From an uncultured Methylococcaceae bacterium (GTDB taxonomy: Bacteria; Pseudomonadota; Gammaproteobacteria; Methylococcales; Methylomonadaceae), in NCBI GenBank assembly GCA_903938485.1, contig CAJADF010000108.1, positions 1 through 64,000 of the forward strand: a stretch of 64,000 nt of DNA. The letters are read 5' to 3'. Shown here piece after piece: positions 45,800 through 56,179 of the stretch (the stretch's first letter is position 1; every line of letters starts with the position of its first letter). A model generated the notes under the pieces. It was not told where the DNA came from. It made no database searches and saw nothing but the letters and a program-made list of their open reading frames with translations. The position numbers were made by a program, and so were the translations under genes.

Positions 45800-47748
45800 T
45801 ACAAAATGCATTAGCGCATTGGTTTATTAATCTTAATAGAAAATATAAGGCTGTCATTTTAATTAGCACCGACGTATTTTTTGTTTTATTTGCACTATGG
45901 ACCAGCTTTTCGTTACGCTGGGGCTTGCTTTATATACCTAAAGGCGACGAATGGTATTTATTTGCTGCAGCACCTTTTATTGCTATCCCTATATTTACTA
46001 GACTAGGACTATATCGCGCTATCATTCGCTATATTGAAATCAAAGCACTATGGACAATCGTCCAAGCTTCTACTCTTTACGCCCTGCTATTTGCCTTTGT
46101 CATCTATGAATCTGCCATAAAGGTAATTCCTAGAACAGTATCTCCACTCAATTGGCTTATTATTATGTTGCTAATCGGTGGCAGTCGTTTCTTTGCCCGT
46201 TGGTGGTTAGGAGAGGCCTATTTTTGTATTGTTAATAAAAATAACCGAACCATTTTTCGCAAAAAAAACGTAATTATTTATGGTGCAGGCAGTGCTGGTG
46301 TGCAATTATCAGCTTCGCTTGATCAAGGTCGTGATTTTAAACCAGTAGCCTTTATCGATGATGATAAAGCCCTGCACAAAAGAAAAATTAATGATTTAGC
46401 AATACATCCTTTAAGTTCGCTAAGCCACTTAATTGAGCGCCATGATGTTTCAAATATTTTATTAGCGATGCCTTCGGCAAAACGTTCACGCATTAGTGAG
46501 CTTATCCGCATACTAGAAAGTTACAAAGTACATGTAATGTCCATGCCAGGGTTATCAGACATAGCTGAAGGAAGAGTTAGTGTTGATAGTTTACAAGAAG
46601 TAGATATTGCAGATTTATTAGGTCGAGATTCTGTTACTCCTAACATATCATTACTAGAAGCTAACATTAATCAGAAAGTAGTCATGGTTACCGGAGCGGG
46701 CGGCTCTATAGGCTCAGAATTATGCCGTCAGATTATTAAATTAAAACCCAAAAGCCTTATTCTTTATGAAATCAATGAATTTGGACTATATGCAATTGAA
46801 AGAGAATTAAATCATCTCATCGCTAAAAATCCTAATAATTTAAAACCCGAAATTATTCCTATCTTAGGTTCTGTGACTAATTCTAAACGCTTAGAAAAAA
46901 CCTGCACTGTACTTAATGTACAAACTATTTATCATGCAGCCGCCTATAAACACGTCCCTCTCGTCGAACAAAACCCCGGGGAAGCCATTTACAATAATAT
47001 TTTTGGCACCTTATACACTGCACAAGCCGCACTAAAAGCAAACGTAGAATTATTTGTACTCATTTCAACAGATAAAGCAGTTAGACCTACCAATACAATG
47101 GGTGCAACTAAACGTTTTGCAGAACTTATTTTACAGTCCCTTAGTTTAAAAAACAGTGCAGAACAAAGCACGCGTTTTACGATGGTACGCTTCGGAAATG
47201 TATTAGGGTCTTCTGGATCGGTAGTACCTTTATTTAGAGAACAAATTGCCCAAGGTGGCCCCGTAACAGTTACTGATGCCAGAATTATTCGATATTTTAT
47301 GACGATTCCGGAAGCATCTCAGTTAGTAATACAAGCAGGGGCATTAAGCCATGGAGGTGATGTATTTGTATTAGATATGGGGGAGCCTGTACGCATACTT
47401 GATTTAGCAAAACGCATGATTCACCTTAGTGGTCTAGAAGTAAAAAGTGAGCAAACGCCTGATGGAGAGATTGAAATTAAATTTACCGGCTTAAGACCCG
47501 GTGAAAAACTGTATGAAGAATTGTTAATTGGCGATAATGTCACTGACACGATACATCCAAGAATTATGAGCGCCGAAGAACACGTAATCGAATGGGAAGC
47601 ATTAGAAAAACTATTAATAGAATTGGAAGTGGCTAATAATAAAGATAATTACGCACAAATAAGAGAGGTATTAAAAGAAGCCGTAACAGGATTTATTCCA
47701 CAATGTGATATCAGTGATATTCTAGATCTAAAAGCACAAGAAATTTAA
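45796..47748 (+). CDS. WbpM-like UDP-GlcNAc 4,6-dehydratase, membrane-bound
   Basis: 650 aa: four N-terminal helices, a CoA-binding-like Rossmann domain ('VIIYGAGSAGVQLSASL'), then the catalytic SDR domain 'VMVTGAGGSIGSELCRQI'. The active site is 'STDKAVRPTNTMGATKR', with Met replacing the usual SDR tyrosine, the WbpM/FlaA1 signature. It makes the 4-keto-6-deoxy intermediate that the WbpV-like enzyme reduces. Length equals P. aeruginosa WbpM. Confidence 0.9.
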   Translation: MIQNALAHWFINLNRKYKAVILISTDVFFVLFALWTSFSLRWGLLYIPKGDEWYLFAAAPFIAIPIFTRLGLYRAIIRYIEIKALWTIVQASTLYALLFAFVIYESAIKVIPRTVSPLNWLIIMLLIGGSRFFARWWLGEAYFCIVNKNNRTIFRKKNVIIYGAGSAGVQLSASLDQGRDFKPVAFIDDDKALHKRKINDLAIHPLSSLSHLIERHDVSNILLAMPSAKRSRISELIRILESYKVHVMSMPGLSDIAEGRVSVDSLQEVDIADLLGRDSVTPNISLLEANINQKVVMVTGAGGSIGSELCRQIIKLKPKSLILYEINEFGLYAIERELNHLIAKNPNNLKPEIIPILGSVTNSKRLEKTCTVLNVQTIYHAAAYKHVPLVEQNPGEAIYNNIFGTLYTAQAALKANVELFVLISTDKAVRPTNTMGATKRFAELILQSLSLKNSAEQSTRFTMVRFGNVLGSSGSVVPLFREQIAQGGPVTVTDARIIRYFMTIPEASQLVIQAGALSHGGDVFVLDMGEPVRILDLAKRMIHLSGLEVKSEQTPDGEIEIKFTGLRPGEKLYEELLIGDNVTDTIHPRIMSAEEHVIEWEALEKLLIELEVANNKDNYAQIREVLKEAVTGFIPQCDISDILDLKAQEI

Positions 47749-47751
47749 AGC

Positions 47752-47789
47752 AAAAAAAAACCCTCCTATGCTTATTGCAAAAGAGGGTT
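47752..47789 (-). terminator. Terminator for the minus-strand small membrane gene
   Basis: AACCCTC / GAGGGTT stem (47759-47789) with a 17-base loop. On the minus strand it runs straight into nine T (47752-47760). The T-run is on the minus side only, so it serves the small gene at 47866-48009. It sits 3 bases after the wbpM-like stop. Confidence 0.65.
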
Positions 47790-47865
47790 GAAAATTCAAG
47801 CAGAGCATTTATGAGGAGGAACTGCTTGGAGGTATAACACCAGGAGGTAGTTAACTGGTTTAAAC

Positions 47866-48009
47866 TTAGCTGTTTATATTAACTCGCTTTACAATATTGC
47901 TATAAATGGCTGCTGAGGCAAAAAACACGGTTGCAACAATAAATTGACCGGATATGAAACTCACAAGACCCGCAATAAAGATTAATCCAATAACTATATA
48001 TTTATTCAT
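47866..48009 (-). CDS. 47-aa small membrane protein
   Basis: A short gene in the 495-base gap between the wbpM-like and lysR genes. The product 'MNKYIVIGLIFIAGLVSF' continues into a second hydrophobic stretch 'FIVATVFFASAAIYS' and a short basic tail, giving two predicted helices. ATG with AGGA eight bases upstream and a proper terminator 80 bases downstream support expression. No family recognised. The remaining gap sequence (47790-47865, 48010-48243) shows only GGAGG-rich and AT-rich DNA with no further gene. Confidence 0.55.
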   Translation of the reverse strand: MNKYIVIGLIFIAGLVSFISGQFIVATVFFASAAIYSNIVKRVNINS

Positions 48010-48243
48010 TAGTTTAATCCTGTAATTAAGTTTGAATTTTATTAAACAGCTGAAGCGCTAATTTACAAATTTGCTTACGTACTTACATGGGTACTACTAT
48101 ACAGGGATATTTTTCGTATACAATATAGCAAATACTAAATAAATTGTTTCTAATTGAGAAATTATATCTAATGTCAAGCGTTTTATTGACGAAAAGCATA
48201 AAAACGACATAATGTCTCTATCCCAGATTAATGAGATTCAACA

Positions 48244-49152
48244 ATGGATAAATTAACGAGCATGACTGTTTTCGTGCGTGTAGCTAGGTCAGGTAGTTTT
48301 GCCGGTGGCGCTCGAGACTTAGGTATTTCTAGAGCCATGGCTACAAAACATATTATGCAGCTCGAAGGCACCTTAGGCACACGTTTAATAAATAGAACAA
48401 CTCGTAGCTTAAGTTTAACCGACGTAGGCGCTTCTTATCTTGAACGCTGCCAACAAGTATTGTTAGATGTAGATGAAATGGAAGCGGCTATTACTCATTT
48501 ACAAACTGAACCTCGAGGTCTTTTAAAAATTAGCGCTCCACCAGCTATTGGGGCCACCCATATTGCTAGAGCAGTTGCAGAGTTTTTAAAAATCCACAAA
48601 GATTTAACCATAGAAATGATTCTTCAAGGCAGTCCGGGAGACTTAATTGACGAAGGAATTGATGTGGCTATTTTCCTAGGCGCGTTAGATGATACAAGCA
48701 TGGTGGCTCGAAAATTAGCCAGTTCCTCTCTTGTTATTTGTGCATCTCCGGAATACATAGAGCGTTATGGCGCTCCTAAAACCCCCGAAGACCTAACCTC
48801 ACATAGCTGCTTAATTAACTGGGCCATTTCTCCGCGTAATAAATGGCAATTTAAAACTGAAACTGGCATTAAAATAATCACAGTAACAGGAAGAATGCAA
48901 ACTAACGCAGCCCACCCTATTAGAATAGCGGCTATTAATAGCCTGGGCATTGTTATGTTACCTACTTATATTGTCGGCAAAGATATTGAAAATGGCACAC
49001 TTAAAGTCATATTAGAAGACTATCCTCTGCCCCCCTTAGATATACATGCAGTTTATCCACATAGAAAATATTTATCTGCAAAAGTAAAAGCTTTCATGGA
49101 TTTTTTACAAGTCTGGCTAGAACACAGGGTGAGTATGCCAGGCACAGAATAA
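48244..49152 (+). CDS. LysR-family transcriptional regulator
   Basis: 302 aa. The N-terminal HTH 'MTVFVRVARSGSFAGGARDLGISRAMATKHI' pattern (residues 7-40), with 'LEGTLGTRLINRTTRSLSLT', is the classic LysR winged helix of the CrgA/PecT-like subgroup. A periplasmic-binding-protein-like sensor domain follows. It overlaps the next gene by one base (TAATG), so it probably shares a transcript with the methyltransferase and rhodanese rather than regulating a divergent target. Confidence 0.9.
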   Translation: MDKLTSMTVFVRVARSGSFAGGARDLGISRAMATKHIMQLEGTLGTRLINRTTRSLSLTDVGASYLERCQQVLLDVDEMEAAITHLQTEPRGLLKISAPPAIGATHIARAVAEFLKIHKDLTIEMILQGSPGDLIDEGIDVAIFLGALDDTSMVARKLASSSLVICASPEYIERYGAPKTPEDLTSHSCLINWAISPRNKWQFKTETGIKIITVTGRMQTNAAHPIRIAAINSLGIVMLPTYIVGKDIENGTLKVILEDYPLPPLDIHAVYPHRKYLSAKVKAFMDFLQVWLEHRVSMPGTE

Positions 49153-49739
49153 TGATATCTCCAGACCAGCGCTGGGACACTATTTATGATAAAGCATCAC
49201 TTTCAGACTGTGATCCAACTTATTGTGCTGATGTACTGTCCGAAAATGCTTTTCTACTACCGTCAAAAGGTACGGCACTTGATTTAGCATCTGGAATGGG
49301 AGCTAATTCAACTTTTTTAGCACAACAAGATTTAGCAGTGACTGCCTTAGATATCTCAAAAGTTGCCATAGATAAACTAGGGCAGTATGCTACTCAACAT
49401 GCCTTGAATATCAAGGCATGCGTTCAAAAAATAGACCTTAATTGCTTTACAGATTTTACTTTTGATGTCATTGTTGTGAGTCGTTTTCTTGACCGCAGAC
49501 TCTCTAATGCGATAATAGACGCACTTAAACCGAATGGATTGCTTTTTTATCAGACTTTTACGAAAGAAAAAACCATTCCAACCTCACCAAATAATCCAGA
49601 TTATCTGTTAAATCGTAATGAACTTTTAACATTATTCTCTCCATTACAGGTTATTTTATACAGAGAAAATGGTTTAGTCGGCTCCCATTTAAAAGGCCTA
49701 AGAAACCAAGCCCAATTTATCGGTCAAAAAACACAATAA
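49152..49739 (+). CDS. Class I SAM-dependent methyltransferase (TehB/thiopurine type)
   Basis: 195 aa. 'ALDLASGMGANSTFLAQQ' is the SAM-binding loop and 'TALDISKVAIDKLGQYA' the ribose-binding turn. 'WDTIYDKASLSDCDPTYCADVL' at the start is typical of small TehB-like methyltransferases that detoxify or volatilise small molecules. Translationally coupled to the LysR gene. Substrate unknown. Confidence 0.8.
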   Translation: MISPDQRWDTIYDKASLSDCDPTYCADVLSENAFLLPSKGTALDLASGMGANSTFLAQQDLAVTALDISKVAIDKLGQYATQHALNIKACVQKIDLNCFTDFTFDVIVVSRFLDRRLSNAIIDALKPNGLLFYQTFTKEKTIPTSPNNPDYLLNRNELLTLFSPLQVILYRENGLVGSHLKGLRNQAQFIGQKTQ

Positions 49740-49748
49740 ATAAAGAAC

Positions 49749-50141
49749 ATGATAGAAGATCTTACCCCAGTAGAAGCATACGAATTACTACAACAAAATA
49801 CTGCAAGTATTTTAGTTGATGTACGAACAAAAATTGAACATAGCTTTGTAGGCCACCCTATAGGAGCAATACATATAGCGTGGAAAGAAGCCCCATCTAT
49901 GCAAATCAATGAGAACTTCATCGCAGAGATAGAGAAAATAGCCCCTAATAAAACCGCACCTATTTTATTACTCTGCCGCAGTGGTCAACGCTCACTAGAT
50001 GCAGCAAAAGCACTAGAAAACTTTGGTTACAAACACCTCATAAATATCATCGATGGTTTTGAAGGTCCATTAGATGGCTCTAAGCACAGAGGTAATTTAG
50101 GAGGTTGGCGTTTCAATAAATTGCCTTGGCAACAAAGTTAA
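49749..50141 (+). CDS. Rhodanese-like sulfurtransferase
   Basis: 130-aa single-domain rhodanese. 'SILVDVRTKIEHSFVGHPIGAIHIAW' is the CH2A-like region, and the active-site loop is 'LLCRSGQRSLDAA' with the persulfide cysteine. The C-terminal 'GFEGPLDGSKHRGNLGGWR' is shared with thiosulfate sulfurtransferase-like proteins of gamma-proteobacteria. Nine bases after the methyltransferase gene. Confidence 0.87.
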   Translation: MIEDLTPVEAYELLQQNTASILVDVRTKIEHSFVGHPIGAIHIAWKEAPSMQINENFIAEIEKIAPNKTAPILLLCRSGQRSLDAAKALENFGYKHLINIIDGFEGPLDGSKHRGNLGGWRFNKLPWQQS

Positions 50142-50229
50142 TACCCTAAACCACATTACGAACACTATTAATCAGATTAGATTAACATCTAAACTATAAC
50201 CATTTTTAAACTATTAGAGTAACCAAAAA

Positions 50230-52041
50230 GTGATTGAAAAACTAAGAAATATCGCCATCATTGCGCACGTTGACCATGGCAAGACAACTCTTGTTGATAA
50301 ATTATTGCAACAATCAGGTACCTTTGCATCACATGCAAAGGTCACCGAACGCATCATGGACTCAAACGATATCGAAAAAGAACGTGGTATCACCATTCTT
50401 GCAAAGAACACGGCATTAGACTGGAACGGCTACCACATCAATATCGTGGACACCCCAGGCCATGCTGATTTTGGTGGTGAAGTAGAACGTGTATTATCGA
50501 TGGTTGACTGCGTATTACTGCTAGTTGATGCGGTTGACGGTCCGATGCCACAAACACGTTTTGTAACTCAAAAAGCTTTCGCATTAGGTTTAAAACCGAT
50601 TGTTGTTATCAACAAAATTGACCGTCCAGGTGCTCGTCCTGATTGGGTTGTTGACCAAACTTTTGATTTATTTGATCGTCTGGGTGCTACTGATGAACAA
50701 TTAGACTTTCCTATCGTCTATGCGTCTGCCATTAATGGCTATGCTGGTTTAGAGCATACTATTACCGGTGGTGACATGACGCCTTTATTCGAAACAATTG
50801 TTGAAAAAGTAAGCCCTCCACCTGTAGATGTTGACGGCACATTTCAAATGCAAGTTTCTAGCTTGGATTACAACACATATGTAGGTGTTATTGGTATTGG
50901 TCGTATTCAACGCGGTAGCATTAAACCAAACCAACCATTGGTGGTTGTAAACCGCGAAGGTGTTGAGCGTAAAGCGAGAATGTTACAGATTTATGGTTTC
51001 CATGGTTTAGAGCGCGTGGAAGTTCAAGAAGCGCGTGCAGGTGACATTATCGCTTTCGCAGGTATCGAGAAATTAGAAATTTCTGATACGCTTTGCCATC
51101 CAGACGCAGTTGAAGCAATGACACCGTTATCAGTTGATGAACCGACTGTTAGCATGACTTTCCAAGTTAACAACTCACCATTTGCTGGCAAAGAAGGTAA
51201 ATTTGTTACCACACGTCAAATTCGTGACCGTTTAGACAAAGAATTACAACACAACGTAGCGCTTCGCGTTGAAGATACGGTAGATCCAGATAAATTTAAA
51301 GTATCAGGCCGTGGCGAATTGCATTTATCAGTATTAATTGAAAACATGCGTCGTGAAGGTTTCGAAATGGGCGTATCTCGTCCTGAAGTAATTCTTAAAG
51401 AAATTGATGGTAAAAAATGCGAACCATTCGAAATGGTAACTATCGAGGTAGAAGAAGAACACCAGGGCAGCATTATGGAGAAATTAGGGGATCGTAAAGG
51501 TGACCTAACCAATATGGTACCGGATGGTAAAGGTCGTATTCGTTTAGAATATATGATGCCATCACGTGGTTTAATTGGTTTCCAAACTGAATTTATGACA
51601 GCGACTTCTGGATCAGGTTTGTTGTATCACGTATTCGACCATTACGGCCCCATGAAAGCAGGCGATGTAGGCAGCAGATTACGTGGTGTTATGATTTCTA
51701 TGGTAGCAGGTAAAGCCGTTACTTATTCGTTACACCCCTTACAAGAACGTGGTGAATTATTATTAGTGAATGGTGATGAAGTATACGAAGGAATGCTAGT
51801 CGGTTTACATTCTCGTAGTAATGACTTATGTGTCAACCCCTGTAAAGCAAAGCAGTTAACTAATATTCGTGCTTCAGGTACTGACGACACATTAACCTTA
51901 GCACGTATTCAAAAATTGACTTTAGAGCAAGCTTTAGAGTTTATTGCTGAAGACGAATTGGTTGAAGTAACACCAAAATCTATCCGTTTACGTAAAAAAC
52001 TATTAACTGAAAACGAGCGTAAAAGAGCGTCTAAAGGTTAA
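50230..52041 (+). CDS. typA: Ribosome-associated GTPase TypA/BipA
   Basis: 603-aa translational GTPase that aids 50S assembly and adaptation to stress and cold. G1 '[10 protein letters not shown]', 'RGITI' switch I, '[11 protein letters not shown]' G3, 'NKIDRPGAR' G4, then EF-G-like domains II, III and V and the BipA-specific C-terminal domain. GTG start without a strong ribosome binding site. Codon use is that of a well-expressed gene. Ends at a strong terminator. Confidence 0.96.
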   Translation: MIEKLRNIAIIAHVDHGKTTLVDKLLQQSGTFASHAKVTERIMDSNDIEKERGITILAKNTALDWNGYHINIVDTPGHADFGGEVERVLSMVDCVLLLVDAVDGPMPQTRFVTQKAFALGLKPIVVINKIDRPGARPDWVVDQTFDLFDRLGATDEQLDFPIVYASAINGYAGLEHTITGGDMTPLFETIVEKVSPPPVDVDGTFQMQVSSLDYNTYVGVIGIGRIQRGSIKPNQPLVVVNREGVERKARMLQIYGFHGLERVEVQEARAGDIIAFAGIEKLEISDTLCHPDAVEAMTPLSVDEPTVSMTFQVNNSPFAGKEGKFVTTRQIRDRLDKELQHNVALRVEDTVDPDKFKVSGRGELHLSVLIENMRREGFEMGVSRPEVILKEIDGKKCEPFEMVTIEVEEEHQGSIMEKLGDRKGDLTNMVPDGKGRIRLEYMMPSRGLIGFQTEFMTATSGSGLLYHVFDHYGPMKAGDVGSRLRGVMISMVAGKAVTYSLHPLQERGELLLVNGDEVYEGMLVGLHSRSNDLCVNPCKAKQLTNIRASGTDDTLTLARIQKLTLEQALEFIAEDELVEVTPKSIRLRKKLLTENERKRASKG

Positions 52042-52050
52042 TAATTAACG

Positions 52051-52085
52051 AAGGTGAGTAAAGTCATTTACTCACCTTTTTATCA
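52051..52085 (+). terminator. typA terminator
   Basis: AAGGTGAGTAAA / TTTACTCACCTT stem around a 4-base loop (52051-52078), followed by TTTTTAT. Ten bases after the stop. Confidence 0.9.
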
Positions 52086-52129
52086 ACAAGAATGGACAAA
52101 TCGTTGCCCACCTGCCTTATTTGATAACT

Positions 52130-52723
52130 ATGACTGAACGAACTGCAAACGTCGAACGCAACACGCTTGAAACTCAAATTACATGCAAAATCAACCTTGA
52201 CGGCACTGGTGTAGCCTCATTTGTAACTGGCGTGCCTTTTCTTGACCACATGCTAGATCAAATTGCTAGACATGGTTTAATTAATATTGATATCCATGCT
52301 GTTGGGGACTTAGAAATTGATGCGCATCATACCGTTGAAGATATTGGGATTACCTTAGGCCAAGCATTTGCACAAGCTATTGGTGATAAACGCGGCATTT
52401 ATCGTTATGGTCATGCCTACGTGCCCTTAGATGAAGCATTATCCCGTGTAGTCATAGACTTTTCAGGGCGCCCAGGTTTATTTTACGACGTAAAATATCC
52501 AAAGGCCATGATAGGTCGTTTTGACGTAGATTTATTTAGAGAGTTTTTTCAAGGTTTTGTAAATCATGCAGGTGTTACCTTGCATATCGACAACTTAAAG
52601 GGCATTAATGCCCATCATGTTGCAGAGACTATCTTTAAAGCTTTCGGTAGAGCGATTCGCATGGCGATTACCGCAGATGCACGAATGGCGGGTATAATGC
52701 CGTCCACAAAAGGCAGTCTGTAG
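52130..52723 (+). CDS. hisB: Imidazoleglycerol-phosphate dehydratase
   Basis: 197 aa from ATG 52130, the monofunctional form without the phosphatase half found in E. coli HisB. '[21 protein letters not shown]' and '[17 protein letters not shown]' hold the Mn-binding histidines; '[19 protein letters not shown]' is the second metal set. First gene of hisBHAFIE. Confidence 0.95.
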   Translation: MTERTANVERNTLETQITCKINLDGTGVASFVTGVPFLDHMLDQIARHGLINIDIHAVGDLEIDAHHTVEDIGITLGQAFAQAIGDKRGIYRYGHAYVPLDEALSRVVIDFSGRPGLFYDVKYPKAMIGRFDVDLFREFFQGFVNHAGVTLHIDNLKGINAHHVAETIFKAFGRAIRMAITADARMAGIMPSTKGSL

Positions 52724-52752
52724 CCTTAAACCATAACCCTTACTTTTGATTT

Positions 52753-53394
52753 ATGTCTTCTGTCGCTGTTATTGATTACGGAATGGGGAATTTGCATTCA
52801 ATTGCAAAAGCCTTGCAACATGCAAGCCCCGATGTCGATGTACAAATTCTTTCTAATCCAGAACTCATTCTGCAAGCGGATCGAGTCGTTTTTCCTGGTG
52901 TTGGTGCCATACGTGATTGTATGGAGGCTCTTAACCAAACAGGCTTAACTGAAGTGATCAAAGAGTCTGCCAAAACTAAACCTTTTTTAGGTATTTGTTT
53001 AGGTATGCAAGCCCTACTAACCGATAGTGAAGAAAATAGCGCTACACAGGCACTTGATATTTTACCTGGTCATGTTGTGCGTTTTCCTGAAGCCTTAAAA
53101 GACGCGGCAGGAAGTAATTTAAAAATCCCCCACATGGGTTGGAACCAAGTGCATTATTCTGCACACCCTCTATGGGACAATATTCCACAAGATAGTCGTT
53201 TCTATTTTGTACACAGCTATTATGCAGTCCCTGATGATAAAGCCATCATTGCTGCTACCACTGATTACCCAAATACCTTTACCTGCGCCTTGTCACAAGC
53301 GAATGTATTTGCCGTACAATTTCACCCGGAAAAAAGTCAGACAGTCGGATTACAACTACTGCATAACTTTTTACATTGGGATGGACAAGTTTAA
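52753..53394 (+). CDS. hisH: Imidazole glycerol phosphate synthase, glutaminase subunit
   Basis: 213-aa class I glutamine amidotransferase. The nucleophile Cys is in 'FLGICLGMQALL' and the catalytic His-Glu in 'AVQFHPEKSQTVG'. Feeds ammonia to HisF. Normal length. Confidence 0.95.
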   Translation: MSSVAVIDYGMGNLHSIAKALQHASPDVDVQILSNPELILQADRVVFPGVGAIRDCMEALNQTGLTEVIKESAKTKPFLGICLGMQALLTDSEENSATQALDILPGHVVRFPEALKDAAGSNLKIPHMGWNQVHYSAHPLWDNIPQDSRFYFVHSYYAVPDDKAIIAATTDYPNTFTCALSQANVFAVQFHPEKSQTVGLQLLHNFLHWDGQV

Positions 53395-53424
53395 ACTTAT
53401 ACCCGTTTTTAGGATTAATTCTCT

Positions 53425-54165
53425 ATGTTGTTAATACCCGCTATCGATTTGAAAGAAGGAAAATGTGTGCGTTTACGTCAAGGACGTATGGACGATGACA
53501 CAGTCTTCTCTGATGATCCCGTGGCTGTTGCTGGTCGCTGGGTTGCGGCTGGTGCTAAAAGAATTCACTTAGTTGATTTAGATGGTGCTTTTGCGGGCAA
53601 ACCCGTTAATGCGGATGTTATTCACGCCATTGTTGAAGCTTACCCAAATGTCCCCGTACAAATTGGTGGTGGCATTCGTGATGAAGAGACTATTCAAGCC
53701 TATTTAAATGCCGGCGTAGAATATGTCATTATCGGCACTAAAGCCGTTAACGAACCGCACTTTATCAGAGATATTGCCGCAGAATATCCGCGTCGTATTA
53801 TTGTTGGCTTAGATGCAAAAGACGGCAAAGTGGCTATTGATGGCTGGTCAAAATTATCAAAACATGATGTGATTGATCTAGCTCAACACTTTGAAGCAGA
53901 TGGCGTAGAAGCCATTATTTACACTGACATCTCTAGAGACGGCATGATGCAAGGTGTTAATGTTGAAGCAACCGCTCGTTTAGCCCGCGCTATTAAGATT
54001 CCAGTGATTGCTTCGGGTGGTATCACTAATATTGATGATATTAGAGCCCTAGGCGCAGTAGCTCATGAAGGCATTATGGGGGCTATTACCGGACGTGCAA
54101 TTTATGAAGGCACTTTAGATTTTGCCGAAGCAGAAAATCTTGCCGAATCATTTAATATTTTATGA
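53425..54165 (+). CDS. hisA: ProFAR isomerase
   Basis: 246-aa (beta-alpha)8 barrel that isomerises ProFAR to PRFAR. Catalytic Asp8 in '[17 protein letters not shown]' and Asp in '[10 protein letters not shown]'; phosphate loops 'VQIGGGIR' and 'IASGGI'. Overlaps hisF by 4 bases. Confidence 0.95.
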   Translation: MLLIPAIDLKEGKCVRLRQGRMDDDTVFSDDPVAVAGRWVAAGAKRIHLVDLDGAFAGKPVNADVIHAIVEAYPNVPVQIGGGIRDEETIQAYLNAGVEYVIIGTKAVNEPHFIRDIAAEYPRRIIVGLDAKDGKVAIDGWSKLSKHDVIDLAQHFEADGVEAIIYTDISRDGMMQGVNVEATARLARAIKIPVIASGGITNIDDIRALGAVAHEGIMGAITGRAIYEGTLDFAEAENLAESFNIL

Positions 54166-54935
54166 GCTTAGCCAAACGCATTATTCCTTGTTTAGATGTC
54201 GCCAATGGCCGCGTTGTTAAAGGCGTGCAGTTTGTAGATATTCGTGATGCAGGTGACCCTGTTGAAGTCGCAAGACGCTATGACCGTGAAGGTGCTGACG
54301 AAATTACTTTTTTGGACATTACCGCTACCCATGACAACCGTGACACCATGGTACATGTGGTTGAACAAGTCGCGAGTGAAGTTTTTATTCCATTGACCGT
54401 CGGTGGTGGCATTAAAACGCTAGAAGATATTCGTCGCATGCTAAACGCAGGCGCAGATAAAGTAGGCATTAATAGTGCGGCAGTCTTTAATCCTGAATTT
54501 GTCAGAGAAGCGGCGCAACGCTTTGGCTCACAATGTATTGTTGTGGCTATTGATGCCAAAAAAGTCAGTAACCCTGGTGAAGGTGATCGTTGGGAAATAT
54601 TTACCCATGGTGGCCGTAAAGCCACAGGTATTGATGCCATTGAGTGGGCTAAAAAAATGGTTGATTACGGTGCAGGAGAAATCCTATTAACCAGTATGGA
54701 CAGAGATGGCACCCGCGAAGGCTTTGATTTACCCTTAACCCGCGCTATTAGCGAATGTGTTAGCGTACCCGTGATTGCCTCAGGTGGCGTGGGTAATTTA
54801 GACCACTTAGCAGAAGGCGTTATTCAAGGCAAAGCCGATGCAGTTTTAGCGGCGAGTATTTTTCACTTTGCCGAATATTCTATACAAGAAGCCAAAGAAC
54901 ATATGGCATCACGCGGCATAGAAATGCGTTTATGA
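54162..54935 (+). CDS. hisF: Imidazole glycerol phosphate synthase, cyclase subunit
   Basis: 257-aa barrel. '[18 protein letters not shown]' with the catalytic Asp11, 'LTVGGGIKT', '[15 protein letters not shown]' with the second Asp, and 'VIASGGVG'. Works with HisH. Overlaps hisA and hisI by 4 bases each. Confidence 0.96.
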   Translation: MSLAKRIIPCLDVANGRVVKGVQFVDIRDAGDPVEVARRYDREGADEITFLDITATHDNRDTMVHVVEQVASEVFIPLTVGGGIKTLEDIRRMLNAGADKVGINSAAVFNPEFVREAAQRFGSQCIVVAIDAKKVSNPGEGDRWEIFTHGGRKATGIDAIEWAKKMVDYGAGEILLTSMDRDGTREGFDLPLTRAISECVSVPVIASGGVGNLDHLAEGVIQGKADAVLAASIFHFAEYSIQEAKEHMASRGIEMRL

Positions 54936-55327
54936 GCGATACTTGGTTAGATGAAATTAAGTGGACAGAGGAAGGTCTTTGTCCTGTTATTGCCCAACAA
55001 GCAGAAAGTGGAAAAATACTGATGTTTGCTTGGATGAATCGCGAGTCATTGGCTTTATCGGTTGCCGAAGGTTACGCTATTTACTGGTCTAGATCCAGAA
55101 AACGCTTATGGCGTAAAGGTGAAGAATCAGGACATAGACAAAAAATCATCGATATAAGCATCGATTGCGATGAAGATGTTATCTTATTAAAAATAGAACA
55201 AGAAGGTGGCATAGCCTGTCATACAGGCCGTGAAAGTTGCTTTTATCGGCGCTTAATTGATAAGCAATGGCAAACAGCCGAACCCGTTTTAAAAGACCCT
55301 CAGCAAATTTATAAAAAACATGAGTAA
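54932..55327 (+). CDS. hisI: Phosphoribosyl-AMP cyclohydrolase
   Basis: 131 aa, stand-alone. '[22 protein letters not shown]' and the zinc/Mg site '[12 protein letters not shown]' plus '[16 protein letters not shown]' are complete. Separate from hisE, unlike the fused HisIE of E. coli. Overlaps hisE by 8 bases. Confidence 0.95.
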   Translation: MSDTWLDEIKWTEEGLCPVIAQQAESGKILMFAWMNRESLALSVAEGYAIYWSRSRKRLWRKGEESGHRQKIIDISIDCDEDVILLKIEQEGGIACHTGRESCFYRRLIDKQWQTAEPVLKDPQQIYKKHE

Positions 55328-55637
55328 TGTACTTCAACAATTAGCCGAAATACTTGAGCAACGTAAACTAGAATCAGCTGATAAATCATACGTCGCCAGT
55401 CTTTATGCAAAAGGCACCAACACTATTTTAAAAAAAATAGGTGAAGAAGCTGCTGAAACCATCATTGCTGCAAAAGAGGGCGACAAACAACAAATTATTT
55501 ATGAAACTGCTGACCTTTGGTTTCACTGTATGGTATTACTTGCAGAACAAAACTTAAGCCCTGATGATGTTTTAAATGAACTACAGCGCCGCTTTGGTTT
55601 ATCAGGTCTGGATGAAAAAGCACAACGTACAAAATAA
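55320..55637 (+). CDS. hisE: Phosphoribosyl-ATP diphosphatase
   Basis: 105-aa MazG-like all-alpha enzyme. '[18 protein letters not shown]' with the E-E-x2-E metal site and '[17 protein letters not shown]'. Last his gene of the cluster, followed 31 bases later by tatA. Confidence 0.94.
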   Translation: MSNVLQQLAEILEQRKLESADKSYVASLYAKGTNTILKKIGEEAAETIIAAKEGDKQQIIYETADLWFHCMVLLAEQNLSPDDVLNELQRRFGLSGLDEKAQRTK

Positions 55638-55668
55638 AAATTTAATACACACATTACCGGAGTAAACA

Positions 55669-55884
55669 ATGGGCATTGGAATCAAAGAATTATTAGTTAT
55701 TTTAGTGATTGTTATTGTGGTATTCGGCACTAAAAAACTACGCAATATTGGTGGTGACCTAGGTGGAGCTATTAAGAACTTTCGCTCAGCGGTAAAAGAA
55801 GGCGAGGCAGATGGCAAACCAACAGAAAAAGAAGAAGAAACGTTAGAAGGTGAAGTAACCTCTAAAACCAACGAAAAAGACTAA
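55669..55884 (+). CDS. tatA: Twin-arginine translocase subunit TatA
   Basis: 71 aa. One N-terminal helix ('[18 protein letters not shown]') with the FG hinge and an amphipathic helix ('[16 protein letters not shown]'), then an acidic tail. Forms the pore-like assembly for folded proteins. AGGAG-like CCGGAG site upstream. Confidence 0.94.
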   Translation: MGIGIKELLVILVIVIVVFGTKKLRNIGGDLGGAIKNFRSAVKEGEADGKPTEKEEETLEGEVTSKTNEKD

Positions 55885-55885
55885 G

Positions 55886-56179
55886 ATGTTTGAAATAGGT
55901 TTTTCTGAGTTAGTAATGATAGGACTGGTCAGTTTAATTGTAATTGGGCCAGAGCGCTTACCCAAGGTTGCCCGAGTTGCCGGCTTCTGGTTAGGAAAAT
56001 CTCGAGCCATGATCGCCAACGTCAAATCAGAAATACAATACGAACTCCACCAAGAAGAGCTTCGCCAACTTTTAAACGAACAAGTTAACTTAACAGAACT
56101 CAATTCAACCTTAGAAGAAACCATAGATTCTCTGGAAGAAACTCAAAAAGATCTCAAACACTTAGATGAACACAAATAA
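55886..56179 (+). CDS. tatB: Twin-arginine translocase subunit TatB
   Basis: 97 aa. 'MFEIGFSELVMIGLVSLIVIGPERLPKVAR' (residues 1-30) shows the conserved Glu in the helix and the GPERLP hinge specific to TatB; a charged amphipathic coiled region follows. Overlaps tatC by 14 bases. Confidence 0.94.
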   Translation: MFEIGFSELVMIGLVSLIVIGPERLPKVARVAGFWLGKSRAMIANVKSEIQYELHQEELRQLLNEQVNLTELNSTLEETIDSLEETQKDLKHLDEHK

